A stretch of DNA of 64,000 nt from Bifidobacterium goeldii (GTDB taxonomy: Bacteria > Actinomycetota > Actinomycetes > Actinomycetales > Bifidobacteriaceae): NCBI RefSeq assembly GCF_003951095.1, contig NZ_QXGL01000001.1, positions 248,001-312,000 of the forward strand, in the 5' to 3' direction. Position 1 is the stretch's first letter; each line of letters starts with the position of its first letter. This document shows positions 26,721 to 36,106 of this stretch, piece by piece. Below the pieces are notes generated by a model. That model was not told the DNA's origin, searched no databases, and saw only the letters and a list, made by a program, of their open reading frames with translations. Position numbers and translations under genes: made by a program.

Positions 26721-27518
26721 TCATTTCCAACTTGGCGCGCACGACACCGTGAGCGTACTGCCAGCATCCGCCGACACCCACAAATCCAAGCCGCCAGGCG
26801 GCACCGGCACCGTATCATTCGCATTCATACGCCCTGCACTCGGAGCAAGCCGCGCATAATCCAAATCAACAGACACCGGTTTACCGCTCCCCCGCCACGA
26901 CACTTGATGCACACCATCCGACACATTCACAAACGACAATCCATTAGGATTCGCAGCGTGAATAATCGGCCAGCTGGGCGCACTACCATGATTTTCCACA
27001 TGCACACGCCCACCCTTAACCGGAAACACTGCTGCAACACCATGCTTAAATGGCTCCAACACGAGCACAATCGAAAACACCGTGAAACCCATATCTGACG
27101 AATACGGGATCGACGCGCCCACATACCCGTCAGCCCACCGATACCCATGATCATCCTCAACCTCCAAACGCACCCGTTCACCAGCGAGCGCGTTGAGGCG
27201 GTCTTTGAAGTCGGCGTCTTCGAGGGTGCTGGTGTCGCGTCCGTGGGTGTCGGGTGCGCGACGCCGGTGGCCTTTGAGGGTGACGGTGCGGCGTTTGAGC
27301 CGGATGAATGAGGGTTGCCAGCTACCGTGCCATGCGGGGATGGGCATGTCGTCAACGTCTGGTTCGAGGCTGGAATACCAGCCGTCTGACAGGCTGTTGA
27401 CGTCGAGGACGGCTTCGACGTCTGGCTGTGGGTTGAGTGGGTTGATGTTTTTGGTGGCGGCGTCTACCAGTATGAGTGCATTCGATGGTTGGGTTCGGGG
27501 GGTGAGGGTGACTCTCAT
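26721..27518 (-). CDS. Distal tail protein-like
   Basis: A 265-residue protein encoded directly after the tape measure gene, with 4 bases of overlap, the normal position of Dit. The beta-rich N-terminus, the WHGSWQPSFIRLKRRTVTLKG segment read in part, and the C-terminal galectin-like strands fit, but no diagnostic residue exists. Hub protein linking tail tube and tip is the likely role. Confidence 0.75.
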   Translation of the reverse strand: MRVTLTPRTQPSNALILVDAATKNINPLNPQPDVEAVLDVNSLSDGWYSSLEPDVDDMPIPAWHGSWQPSFIRLKRRTVTLKGHRRRAPDTHGRDTSTLEDADFKDRLNALAGERVRLEVEDDHGYRWADGYVGASIPYSSDMGFTVFSIVLVLEPFKHGVAAVFPVKGGRVHVENHGSAPSWPIIHAANPNGLSFVNVSDGVHQVSWRGSGKPVSVDLDYARLAPSAGRMNANDTVPVPPGGLDLWVSADAGSTLTVSCAPSWK

Positions 27519-30500
27519 ACGGTGCCTCCGATCCGTTGACGGAATATTTCGAATGTTTTCATAGCGGTTACCGTCGGGTCAGGCGTGCCGGTCACGTTGA
27601 TTGTGACTTGCACGTTGCTGGCGGGTGTGCGCGCTGGTGTGGTGTTTGCTGTGTTTGCTGGTGAGGCTAGGAGCATGTCGCGTGGGATTTTGCGTTCGTT
27701 GAGTAGGCTCATCAATCCAGGACCGTAGTATTCGGTTGCGGCTGCGGATTGTACGAATTCGCCGTTAGCGATTCGTGCGTTTGTCAGCCAGATGGAATCT
27801 GACGTACCTGTGCCCGGGCCTGAGACAAGCCCGTTGACGATACCGCCTGACGCATATCCAGGGGTGAATTCACGGCCGGTGTACAGGCCGCCGGTGGCGC
27901 CGGTGGGAATATTACCGGTCGCTCCTTTAGGTCGGTATCCGCTCGATGAGTACTGGCCGCCACTTTCATCGACATATGTGCCGTGAATTTGGAAGTACTT
28001 GTCAGCGATCTGCATGTTATTCAGGTTTTGAATGACTGCTAATGCTTGACCGTCGTCAGCGGTAATGTACCCGGTTTTCTCATCGATTTTCCACCCGTTG
28101 GCTTCAGCGATTTTCTTCCAAAAATCACTGTTGTCGCCGATGAGTTTGCCGGTTTTCTCATCGATTTTCGCACCATTCGCTAACGCTAGAGCAGTGTCGT
28201 ATGCGTGCTTGTCAAGGGTGAGTGTACCGGTTTTATCATCGATCTTGACACCATTTACGGCTTCGATCGACTTGAGTGCTTCAGTATTGTCACCGGTGAT
28301 TTTGATTTCACCGTTTGGCAAGTGTTGCACGGTCAATCCCAGGTCAGTCAAGCTTGTTTTCGCATCCTCAACCTTTTGCGGGACCGTGCTGGCCTGTTGT
28401 GCGACCTGCTGCAAGCTTTCACCGGTTAGACCGGATGCTTTTGCAGCAGCCTCCGCTGCTTCAGGCGTCATACCCATGGCTTGAGCGATTTCCTCATAGC
28501 GTTTACGACCTAAATCAAGCGTCGCGTTCACTTCGTCGAGTGTGGCACCGTTCTCTGCTTGTGCCTGAGCGGCTTTAATCACGCTTTCCGCCAAATCATT
28601 CAGTGCGCTCTGATTATCACGCCCCTGCTTGGTATTGAGATCAAGCGTTTTACCATTCTCTTGCACACTCTGAGACGCTTTATCGAACGCGTTGTACATG
28701 GCGATCGTCGCGTCCGACTCGGACAGAGCAAAACCGTAATAGGTTTTCAACGCGTCAACCGCTTCACTTAACGCCGCACTCTGCTCATTGACTGCGTCAG
28801 TCGTCGCACCAAACGATTCTTCAAGAATCGTACCGGCGTCAGCTGCTTCCGTAGTCGCATCCACATGTGTGGCGAGCGCATCATTACCGGTAAGGAGCGC
28901 TGCGGTTTTTTCCATGCTGGCTTGTGCGCCGAGTTTGTCGGCGTCGGCAGCGTTTTTGGCTGCTGCGATAGCGTTTTGATAGTTTGCTTGCTGTTCAGCG
29001 AGACCACTGTTGACTGTGCCAGCGGTCGTGTCAAAGTGTGACGCGGATGCGGCGTAATCGTTGAGGGCTTTTTGGATACTGTCATAAGCGTCTTTATCAC
29101 CCTTGATGGCTGCGATGAATTTCTTGTGCGAAATCCCAGTCTTATCGACTGCCTGCCAGAGATTGTCATACCCAGTGGCCAAGCGTGCGAGCCATGTGCT
29201 GGTATTGCTCGAACCAGAGGGGTCGTTGAGTGTTTTTTCGAAATACTCGCTAGCGTCTGACCCATTTTTCAGCGCGTCAGTTAATCCTTCAACTTGCTTT
29301 CGCGACGCTTGTGTTGATTGCACGAACACGCCCAATGCGACCGTCGCCGCGGTTAGTGCGATACCCCAAGGGCCGCCGAGAAGGCTTACGACGCCGCTAC
29401 CAATGCTTTTCAAACCGCTCATTGCCGCCGCAGACGCGCCAATAACCGGAGTGCCAGAGCCGAGGGATTTAAAACTCGCTGCCGCAGTGCTTCCCAACAT
29501 GGAGAATCCATCTTTTAATTGGGGGGCAGCAACAGCAACCCTTTGCAATGGGTCAATCAATAGGCCAAGTGAGCTCGCCCAACCGCTCGTACTCGAATTC
29601 AATGGTTTCAATGCCGCGTGCAATGCGGTCGCACTACCTGCAGCCGCAACCATGAGGATCACACCCTGCTGCACAGGCTGTGGTAGCTGGCCGAACCCAT
29701 CCACGAGCATATCCAACGTTTGCACCAGTGAGCGCATAGGACCCTGGCCCGCCTCGCCGATGTTGATCATGAGGCTTTCCATGGAACCGGAGAGGTTTTC
29801 GAGATCACCTTTCAGGTTATTGTTTTTCGCAGCAGCCTGTTCGGACGCGTATCCTGAATCAGATACTGCATCAGTCCACTGTTGAATACCGTCAGCACCC
29901 TCGTTGTATAGGACGTTTGCAGCACGAATAGCATCGTTGCCGAAAATGGTAGCCAACGCCTGGTTGCGTTCTGCTTGGGTCAAGTCACCCATTTTCGTCT
30001 GTAACTGGCCAGCAAGGTTTGCGAGGCCGACGAAATTGCCTTGCGCGTCATACGCGTTGATGCCAAGCTCTTCCATCGTATTCGCAGCCTTGGTGGATGG
30101 TTTCGCGAGCGCGATGAGCATGGTTTTGAGACTGGTGCCAGCGTCGGAGCCGATCATGCCAGCGTTAGCGAAGCTGGTGAGTGTGCCGACCGTCTCCTGC
30201 ATTGAAATGCCGAAGCTGTTGGCGACCATGCCGGATTGCTGCAAAGCGTAGCCGAGATCGTGGGCGGAGCCTTGTGCTTTGCCTGCGCCGGCGGCGAGTG
30301 CGTCGGCAATGGTGGTTGCGTCTTTGCCGGTGAGGTTGAATTGGGCCATAGCCGAGCTCATGAGTTCGGCGGCTTCGCTCACTTCCATGCCGTCGGAGGC
30401 TGCGAGGTTGAGCGCACCGGACAGGCCACCGGCGAGGATGTCGGTGGTGCTCATGCCGGCTTTGCCAAGTTCGTTGATCGCATCAGCGGATTCTGAAGCG

Positions 30501-30820
30501 GAGTAGACGGTTTCAGCGCCTGCATCGATGGCGGCTTGACGGAGTTTGTCCATTTCGTCGGCGGACGCACCCGTGTTGGCTTGCACGGTAGACATGCTGG
30601 CATCGAATTCGGCGGCCATGTTGACTGCAGCGCCGAAGAATGCACTGGCGGCCACGCCGGCTGCTGCGAGTCCTGCAGTGAGGAGTTTAGTGCCGGCGTG
30701 AGAGGATTCGAGTGTAGTGGCGAGCTTGTCTGATTCAGCACTGGTTTTGGCCATGCCTGCGCTGAATCGGCTAGTGTCTGCGAGCAGACGAATAGTGATG
30801 TCACGGTTCAATCCGCTCAT
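27515..30820 (-). CDS. Tail tape measure protein
   Basis: A 1101-residue tape measure, which sets tail length (at about 1.5 angstrom per residue roughly 165 nm). The N-terminal 400 residues match the phage tail tape measure core (MAAEFDASMSTVQANTGAS, GLANLAGQLQTKMGDLTQAE). Hydrophobic stretches occur near 50, 385 and 480. The region 820-920 has three copies of a KIDxKTGxL repeat. The C-terminus ends in VQVTINVTGTPDPTVTA. Confidence 0.95.
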   Translation of the reverse strand: MSGLNRDITIRLLADTSRFSAGMAKTSAESDKLATTLESSHAGTKLLTAGLAAAGVAASAFFGAAVNMAAEFDASMSTVQANTGASADEMDKLRQAAIDAGAETVYSASESADAINELGKAGMSTTDILAGGLSGALNLAASDGMEVSEAAELMSSAMAQFNLTGKDATTIADALAAGAGKAQGSAHDLGYALQQSGMVANSFGISMQETVGTLTSFANAGMIGSDAGTSLKTMLIALAKPSTKAANTMEELGINAYDAQGNFVGLANLAGQLQTKMGDLTQAERNQALATIFGNDAIRAANVLYNEGADGIQQWTDAVSDSGYASEQAAAKNNNLKGDLENLSGSMESLMINIGEAGQGPMRSLVQTLDMLVDGFGQLPQPVQQGVILMVAAAGSATALHAALKPLNSSTSGWASSLGLLIDPLQRVAVAAPQLKDGFSMLGSTAAASFKSLGSGTPVIGASAAAMSGLKSIGSGVVSLLGGPWGIALTAATVALGVFVQSTQASRKQVEGLTDALKNGSDASEYFEKTLNDPSGSSNTSTWLARLATGYDNLWQAVDKTGISHKKFIAAIKGDKDAYDSIQKALNDYAASASHFDTTAGTVNSGLAEQQANYQNAIAAAKNAADADKLGAQASMEKTAALLTGNDALATHVDATTEAADAGTILEESFGATTDAVNEQSAALSEAVDALKTYYGFALSESDATIAMYNAFDKASQSVQENGKTLDLNTKQGRDNQSALNDLAESVIKAAQAQAENGATLDEVNATLDLGRKRYEEIAQAMGMTPEAAEAAAKASGLTGESLQQVAQQASTVPQKVEDAKTSLTDLGLTVQHLPNGEIKITGDNTEALKSIEAVNGVKIDDKTGTLTLDKHAYDTALALANGAKIDEKTGKLIGDNSDFWKKIAEANGWKIDEKTGYITADDGQALAVIQNLNNMQIADKYFQIHGTYVDESGGQYSSSGYRPKGATGNIPTGATGGLYTGREFTPGYASGGIVNGLVSGPGTGTSDSIWLTNARIANGEFVQSAAATEYYGPGLMSLLNERKIPRDMLLASPANTANTTPARTPASNVQVTINVTGTPDPTVTAMKTFEIFRQRIGGTV

Positions 30821-30837
30821 ATATAGCCTCCATTAAG

Positions 30838-31260
30838 TTATGGTTCGATTCGGGGTGTGAGGCGAGTAGTGAGCGCGCCTGCACGATCGTCTTCACCTGG
30901 ATGATCTTGCTTCCATTGGGAAATAGCGACATTTCGCATAAGCTGGGTTTGGCACACGTCAATGGTGGCTTGCCAGTGGGTGGGCATGAGTGGATCATGG
31001 CATTCGTTTGAAGGCATGCCACAGTAAGGGCATAGTGAATGCTCGTATTCGTCTAACGCGAGCATCCATTCGCGTTCTGTAGCATCCCACTCGTTTTCTG
31101 CCTGCCATGAAATAACACGACCCATCTCATCGTGTTCGACCATATGCGTGGGCTCCCACCCGCACCAACGCTTATAACTGATGCCCAGTGTGCGACATAA
31201 GCGTAGTTCGCTTACTAAGCGTGGAGAATCCTTGAGGCGTTCTCCAATGCGGCTTTTGGG
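30838..31260 (-). CDS. Tail assembly chaperone GT extension (reached by -1 frameshift)
   Basis: This frame has no convincing start of its own. From the slippery site at 31254-31260 it is open without interruption: SRIGERLKDSPRLVSELRL, then the RTLGISYKRWCGWEPTH stretch and on to the stop at 30838, including a CPYCG motif. Ribosomes slipping back one base on gene G would make a G-T fusion, as in most siphoviruses. Its ATG at 31143 is internal to this reading. It lies just upstream of the tape measure, which it chaperones. Confidence 0.85.
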   Translation of the reverse strand, partial: PKSRIGERLKDSPRLVSELRLCRTLGISYKRWCGWEPTHMVEHDEMGRVISWQAENEWDATEREWMLALDEYEHSLCPYCGMPSNECHDPLMPTHWQATIDVCQTQLMRNVAISQWKQDHPGEDDRAGALTTRLTPRIEP

Positions 31261-31706
31261 TCAGCGATCCTCGTGTTCAAATCACGAATCGCATACCAGA
31301 TGGGGCTAATCTGCCCGTCAGAAAGCTCGCCAATAATGTCAGCGATATCATTCACCGGCGTATCCGGCACGGTCTTCACTGTCATTAAGCGGATCGCGTC
31401 ACGCGTAATATCTTCCACGCGCTGCTTAGGCTGACCGTCTACCACGCTCGTGTTTTCTTCCAACACTTGACGCCACTGCGAGAGCGGTAAAGCCTCCAGT
31501 GTGAGATGAATCGTATCCTGGGCGACACTCGCACGCAGCTCATCAATCTCACCGGCGATACGCTTCGCCTCACTGTTCACGCCCTCGGTCACATGCCGCT
31601 GTTCAACAGCCGTAAGATCACGACCCAATTGGGTAATACGCTCGGCCGTGTCTTGGTCAAGAATCAAATCAACATCTACTCGTTTACGCTTTACCGTCAG
31701 TGCCAT
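31215..31706 (-). CDS. Tail assembly chaperone G
   Basis: A 163-residue helical protein (MALTVKRKRVDVDLILDQD) in the slot between major tail protein and tape measure. ATG 31706 has AAGGATGG upstream. It contains the slippery site 12 codons before its stop. A GC-rich hairpin (about 31745-31782) separates it from the major tail protein. Confidence 0.85.
   Translation of the reverse strand: MALTVKRKRVDVDLILDQDTAERITQLGRDLTAVEQRHVTEGVNSEAKRIAGEIDELRASVAQDTIHLTLEALPLSQWRQVLEENTSVVDGQPKQRVEDITRDAIRLMTVKTVPDTPVNDIADIIGELSDGQISPIWYAIRDLNTRIADPKAALENASRILHA
31254..31260 (-). promoter_or_regulatory. -1 frameshift slippery heptamer C CCA AAA
   Basis: In the frame of gene G the codons run GAC CCA AAA, giving X-XXY-YYZ with X=C and Y=A. 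After the shift the new frame stays open through the gene G stop at 31215 into the downstream frame. Confidence 0.85.
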
Positions 31707-31788
31707 CGCATCCATCCTTTTTCTACGCTCGTAATAGTCAATGAGGCCTGCACGCGAGGGTATTCACTCCCGCGCGCAGGCGAACAAA

Positions 31789-32343
31789 TCAGGCGCCAGT
31801 CTTACCGGCTGCCGGTGCTGCAATCGCAGCAGTCTCAGACTCCCAGCCGGGAGCCTTCGCAAACAGTGGAATCTTCGAACGGATCATCGTATTCGCATCC
31901 GGGTTAATGACCTGTTTTTCACCACAACGCACCGCCACCACAGTCAACTTCTGGCCAGCAGCGAGCGGAGCATCCGTAGCCATACCACGACGGCGCACAA
32001 TGAAACCTTCATTGTTTTCAGCCATGAGGGTAACTGCCTCGTTCTGATCCTGATGCTCGGTGTTCGTGTTGTCGATCACCTCGATTGAAATGTCGCCAGC
32101 GCTTTTACGACCGGGCGCGCCGAAATCCTGCGTAGTGTTCTCACGCTGATCAGACACAGAATCCTGAGACGGGCTAAACGACCAGCCACCCAGCATCACG
32201 TAATTGGAAATATCAGTACCCGCGTTGAGCTCATCGAGCGTTGGAGCTTTAATATTCGCAATCGTAGGCACCCAAAGGGTCGTGATATTACCCTCGGCAG
32301 ATGTGCCGGGAATCTTGGTACCCAATTTCAATGTTGCAGCCAT
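31789..32343 (-). CDS. Major tail (tube) protein
   Basis: A 184-residue protein, the size and place of a siphovirus tube protein: after the neck genes and before the chaperones. Features: N-terminal MAATLKLGTKIPG, central LGGWSFSPSQDSVSDQRE and KSAGDISIEVIDN strands, Ala/Gly-rich C-terminus. GGAGG precedes the ATG. Encoded singly, it is probably abundant. Confidence 0.82.
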   Translation of the reverse strand: MAATLKLGTKIPGTSAEGNITTLWVPTIANIKAPTLDELNAGTDISNYVMLGGWSFSPSQDSVSDQRENTTQDFGAPGRKSAGDISIEVIDNTNTEHQDQNEAVTLMAENNEGFIVRRRGMATDAPLAAGQKLTVVAVRCGEKQVINPDANTMIRSKIPLFAKAPGWESETAAIAAPAAGKTGA

Positions 32344-32374
32344 AATGGCCTCCTTTATGAATCAAAAAATGGTG

Positions 32375-32788
32375 TTACAGCTGATTCCACGTGAAGCGGA
32401 ATCGCAAGACGCGCACCCGATATCGGCGTGACGTGTCATCAGCAGTCAAACCAGCCGGATATGAACCAGAATCCTCGTACAAAATCAATGGGCTCATCGA
32501 ATAGCCAGGCACAGGATCAGGAGCGTGACAATCAAGCACAGGAATAAGCTTGTCGTCACAAATCACGTTTACTGCATCATCAGTATGTGAAGCGACGCGC
32601 ACTTCCAACCGACCGGAATGCGCGGTGAAGCGCATCGCCTCACTGCGAGCATGGTCAATAGTCGTACACGTGGCAATCACCCATGGTGGCATGTCTGCCT
32701 CACCCGGCTCACTGTTCTTCCACACGCTGCCAGGCAAACCGTCAGGCAACAAGGCAAGAACCGCGCCCGTCACATCCATCACACTCAC
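32375..32788 (-). CDS. Tail terminator-like protein
   Basis: A 137-residue protein starting with GTG (MSVMDVTGAVLALLPDG), overlapping the preceding gene by four bases. Small alpha/beta protein in the tail terminator position, just before the major tail gene. No motif proves it. Confidence 0.7.
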   Translation of the reverse strand: MSVMDVTGAVLALLPDGLPGSVWKNSEPGEADMPPWVIATCTTIDHARSEAMRFTAHSGRLEVRVASHTDDAVNVICDDKLIPVLDCHAPDPVPGYSMSPLILYEDSGSYPAGLTADDTSRRYRVRVLRFRFTWNQL

Positions 32789-33180
32789 AAACCAATCACC
32801 TCCCCGATAGCTTCCACACCAGCATCAGCCACATAATCAGCTAATACCGGCACTTCTGCTTCAGCATGCTCGTAAAACTGATGCGTGCCACCGCCTTTCG
32901 CGGTACCAAAAAACGCGATATTCGCCAACGCGGATGCGCCACCTTCACGCGGGCTAATATCCGCGTAAATTTGCGTACCAATCGATCCCATGTCATAGCC
33001 AATGCTGATACGCTGCAACGCGCTATTAGAGGAGCGTGCAAGGTCTTCTTGCACGCTCTCTTTCACGTTCTGCGCACCCTTTTTCACCGATTTCGCAATC
33101 TTCACGTTCGCATGCACTGCAGCGAGCGCGATATGTCTACCGAATTCGGTCAGTTCACTTGCGTCGATACCGTTACTCAT
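32785..33180 (-). CDS. HK97 gp10-like neck protein
   Basis: A 131-residue protein: MSNGIDASELTEFGRHI, then a helix rich in lysine (NVKIAKSVKKGAQNVKES) and an ARSSNSALQRISIGYD segment, the pattern of HK97-gp10-like tail completion proteins. Position after the head-closure gene supports this. It overlaps both neighbours by a few bases. Confidence 0.78.
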   Translation of the reverse strand: MSNGIDASELTEFGRHIALAAVHANVKIAKSVKKGAQNVKESVQEDLARSSNSALQRISIGYDMGSIGTQIYADISPREGGASALANIAFFGTAKGGGTHQFYEHAEAEVPVLADYVADAGVEAIGEVIGL

Positions 33181-33604
33181 TGCTGTTGCCTACTTCTTTC
33201 ACGTTCCAGCGTTGCGCTGTTGCATGTGTTTTTTCGGATTGCAGGTTGAGCAGACGGTATCGGCGTCCGATCAGTGTCGGGTCAGTGGCTTGGGTGATTT
33301 CAGCCACGTCACCGGGCAATAATCCTGTAGTCCCGTAGGGCAGGTGAAGGTACAAACTCCATACTGGGGTGACTGCGCCGAGTGCTTGGACGATACCGCC
33401 TTCAGTGTTCTCGGCTGCTAATCCGCCCGATGTTTGTACCTTGCAGCGGCCTTCGTAGAGGGAGGTTTCTGGTACAGTCACTATGCCGGTGTCGCGGTCG
33501 GTGACAGGAGGGCTATGTCGGATGATCTGGCATTCGTCCGTCATCAGCGATTCCGCGTACCGGCGCAATCGTGTCAGACTTGCAGGTTTGAACTGTAGGC
33601 TCAT
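33173..33604 (-). CDS. Head closure protein
   Basis: A 143-residue protein (MSLQFKPASLTRLRRYAES) with ECQIIRHSPPVTDRDTGIV, resembling DUF6093-like head-tail joining proteins of actinobacteriophages. ATG 33604 overlaps the upstream stop (ATGA); the frame extends 16 codons earlier inside the connector gene. Confidence 0.75.
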   Translation of the reverse strand: MSLQFKPASLTRLRRYAESLMTDECQIIRHSPPVTDRDTGIVTVPETSLYEGRCKVQTSGGLAAENTEGGIVQALGAVTPVWSLYLHLPYGTTGLLPGDVAEITQATDPTLIGRRYRLLNLQSEKTHATAQRWNVKEVGNSNE

Positions 33605-34098
33605 CCGGTCACCCGCGCTTCTAAATATCCGTGGCATGGATCCTCGAACCAACTGGGATTCATGTCAGTGCTGGGTAGTTCGTTGCGCGTTGTGGAGATG
33701 ACGCCTAATCCGCCGACTAATGGTGATTGGTCGGCGACGAGATCATCCAGCGTCTGCATTTCGGATGCGGTCAGGTACAGGCCAGCCTCATCGACCTTTC
33801 TGCTGCCACCGTCCATACCGTCGTCGATCTGCCGCGACCATGATGTTTCGCCATCTGGGTTCTGGTAGAAGCGTCCCGCACAGGCGAGGCACACGTCTTC
33901 CAAGTCCTCCGGCAGTGGGTTGATGAGCTCGTTGTTCTCATCAACCCAGGTGCGTTTCGTGTATCGGCGGATGCGATTCGACGCGGCACGTAGGCAGCGT
34001 TTCGCACGTTTCACGTCCTTATCGTCAGTGATGTCCTCACCAAGCCATTCAGCCAACGCGTCCGTGTCAGCGAACGAAGGCAGTGCGGTGACGGCCAT
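33601..34098 (-). CDS. Head-tail connector (Gp6/Gp15-like)
   Basis: A 165-residue adaptor with the typical helical start (ALPSFADTDALAEWLGED, then KRAKRCLRAASNRIRRYT) of phage gp6-like connectors that dock on the portal ring. GGAGG precedes ATG 34098. First of four overlapping neck genes. Confidence 0.8.
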   Translation of the reverse strand: MAVTALPSFADTDALAEWLGEDITDDKDVKRAKRCLRAASNRIRRYTKRTWVDENNELINPLPEDLEDVCLACAGRFYQNPDGETSWSRQIDDGMDGGSRKVDEAGLYLTASEMQTLDDLVADQSPLVGGLGVISTTRNELPSTDMNPSWFEDPCHGYLEARVTG

Positions 34099-34109
34099 GG
34101 TCAGCCTCC

Positions 34110-34514
34110 TTACGCGGTGGCAGTGGTCACCGTGACTGGACTGGTCGTGTTGTTCGTCAGGGTGAGCGTGCCACCGGTAATCTTGCCGGACGCGTCCGCG
34201 GTCAGCGCAAGGCTCTTCACGCCGACGCCGGCCGCACCGTTAGTACCGTTCGTGCCAGCTTTGCCAGGTGCACCAGCCGCTCCAGGGTCGCCTTTTGCTC
34301 CAGCTGGAATGCCCAGAGTGAGCACACCGTCGGCAAGTGTCGCAGTCGGTGTAGCACCGGCGGCCAGGCCGGTCGCTTTCACGGACGTGATCGTTCCACC
34401 GGACGAACCGGCGAGATCGACCGGATTACCGTCCGCGTCGAACACGGCAAGCTCGCTCACGCTCTGACCGTCGATCACAGTCGGCTGGGAAACGAATCGA
34501 ACCTGCTTAGCCAT
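34110..34514 (-). CDS. Collagen-like head decoration/fibre protein
   Basis: A 134-residue protein directly after the capsid gene, with ATGA overlap. Its N-terminal 40 residues (VRFVSQPTVIDGQSVSEL) are followed by a collagen-like run (AGAKGDPGAAGAPGKAG) and an Ala/Thr-rich beta C-terminus. Such proteins decorate heads or form head fibres. Function inferred. Confidence 0.72.
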   Translation of the reverse strand: MAKQVRFVSQPTVIDGQSVSELAVFDADGNPVDLAGSSGGTITSVKATGLAAGATPTATLADGVLTLGIPAGAKGDPGAAGAPGKAGTNGTNGAAGVGVKSLALTADASGKITGGTLTLTNNTTSPVTVTTATA

Positions 34515-35458
34515 CACGCACCAGCCTTCGGGACAATGAAGCCAGCCGGGTACTGGGTGCCCTTCTTCGCGACGCGAGTCATCGGGTTGGCAACAGCGAA
34601 ACCGACACGCATGACTACACGCAATGCCTTAGCATCCTGCTGCATGAGGTTGTAGATGACCTTGCCGTCCGCGTCGGAGATAACGCCCTGATCGAACAGC
34701 TGATACGTCATATCCTGACGGACACCGACCACGAACTTCGACCAATCCGCAGCAAGCAGCACAGCCTTTGTCGGATCCCACGCACCATTCTTGACCTCGT
34801 TGAGCGGATAACCGTACAGGTTAGACGGAGTACCCTGTGCGAGACTCGGCTGGTAAACCGGCTGACCGTTCGCGTCACGCAAACCAACGAGCTGCCAGTT
34901 CAAGCCCGGCTGGCTAGCAAAACCATTGACAGCGAAACCTTCCTCGCTGACCTTCTGCGCAAGCTTGGCAACATCCTGCGCAAGATCAGTGCCAGTACCC
35001 TGCGTAATCGTGTTATTAGCCTTGGTCGCACCCGTGAGAATGTCATCACCCCAAGTGGCGGGCTTGTCAACACCGAAGATACCCGCACCGTCGATCTTAC
35101 GACCGAACGCCTCAGCAATCAGCGGCTTGACCGTGTTCCACAGGTTGATCTTCGAATCATCCACGACCGAATCGGGGATCGGAACAATAACCGCGAGCTC
35201 TTCCGCAGTGATGTTCACATCTTCCCAACCGGTCTTTGACGTCTGCTTGAGAGCACCCTCCTGCACCCAATAGGCCTCCGGCAAAGTAGCGAGCACCGGC
35301 TGCGTCTTCTTGCGAGCGCTCATCGCCGTACGCTTCGCACGGGTCAGCAGCACGGAAGACTCCGGCATGGTCTGGATGATCTCCTGACTAATATCATCCG
35401 GGATGAGCGCGCCGCCAAGATCGGCGCGGCCGATAGAACTGGTGAAATTGTCTGCCAT
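34514..35458 (-). CDS. Major capsid protein (HK97 fold)
   Basis: A 314-residue protein without an obvious prohead delta domain, consistent with the separate scaffold gene upstream. Family-like segments: SQEIIQTMPESSVLLTRAKR at the N-terminus, LAVIVPIPDSVVDDSKINLW with the E-loop/P-domain layout, and a C-terminal VMRVGFAVANPMTRV. Surrounded by scaffold and neck genes. Confidence 0.9.
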   Translation of the reverse strand: MADNFTSSIGRADLGGALIPDDISQEIIQTMPESSVLLTRAKRTAMSARKKTQPVLATLPEAYWVQEGALKQTSKTGWEDVNITAEELAVIVPIPDSVVDDSKINLWNTVKPLIAEAFGRKIDGAGIFGVDKPATWGDDILTGATKANNTITQGTGTDLAQDVAKLAQKVSEEGFAVNGFASQPGLNWQLVGLRDANGQPVYQPSLAQGTPSNLYGYPLNEVKNGAWDPTKAVLLAADWSKFVVGVRQDMTYQLFDQGVISDADGKVIYNLMQQDAKALRVVMRVGFAVANPMTRVAKKGTQYPAGFIVPKAGA

Positions 35459-35469
35459 GATAGTTTCCT

Positions 35470-36024
35470 TTACTTGTTAGTCAGAGCGTCACGCAGCCAG
35501 TCCCCGCCATCACTGTGATGGGGGTCACTGCCGCCAGTCAACGGCTTGCGCCGCTCCGATTCGATAATTGCCTGTCGTGCTGCATTCTCCGTATCCTGTG
35601 CGGGGATGCGCGCCGCGAGCTTCGCGGCCTTGTCTGCGATCTCCTCCGGCGTACCTGCACCAATGAGATCAAAATCCTGTTGGGTTAGCTGCGGGTATTT
35701 CGCGCGGGCCTCAGCCCACGCCTTTTCCACGTTGACGGACGCGAGCTGCTCGCGTACCTCTTTAAGGTCACGCTGCATCTTCTCCTGCTCAGTAAGTTTG
35801 GCATCCTCAAACTCACGTAGTTTCGCGCTAGTCGTCTCATTCACGCTCTTGAGCTTCGAGTTGTCGTCGCGTAGATGCTGGATGAGATTCCACGCCTTCT
35901 CCGGATTGAACTCTTCGCCGTCGCGCTCCCACGGAGGCTTCTGACCGCCATCCGCGTCGGACGGCGTCTGCGCGCCGGATTCGCCGGCGTTCTGGGTCTG
36001 GTCTTCGATGTTCTCGTCAACCAT
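35470..36024 (-). CDS. Scaffold protein (DUF4355-like)
   Basis: A 184-residue scaffold: acidic disordered N-terminus, long coiled coil (residues 45-105, LREFEDAKLTEQEKMQRDLK) and a basic capsid-binding tail (ESERRKPLTGGSDPHHSDGG). It sits immediately before the capsid gene (11-base gap). Confidence 0.87.
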   Translation of the reverse strand: MVDENIEDQTQNAGESGAQTPSDADGGQKPPWERDGEEFNPEKAWNLIQHLRDDNSKLKSVNETTSAKLREFEDAKLTEQEKMQRDLKEVREQLASVNVEKAWAEARAKYPQLTQQDFDLIGAGTPEEIADKAAKLAARIPAQDTENAARQAIIESERRKPLTGGSDPHHSDGGDWLRDALTNK

Positions 36025-36056
36025 GGTGTTTTCCTTTCCGCCCGGCCTGCGGGCAT

Positions 36057-36084
36057 AAAAAAACCACCATGAACTTCATGGTGG
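36057..36084 (-). terminator. Terminator between the immunity and scaffold genes
   Basis: CCACCATGAA/TTCATGGTGG hairpin (36064-36084) followed by seven T on the minus strand. It separates the terminase-portal-MuF-immunity block from the capsid block. Confidence 0.75.
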
Positions 36085-36106
36085 CTTGAAAAACTCAGTG
36101 CGAGAA

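Noticed and set aside
30838..31143. Independent 101-codon gene upstream of the tape measure
   Set aside because: The frame continues upstream to a slippery site; it is better read as the frameshifted half of the tail chaperone.
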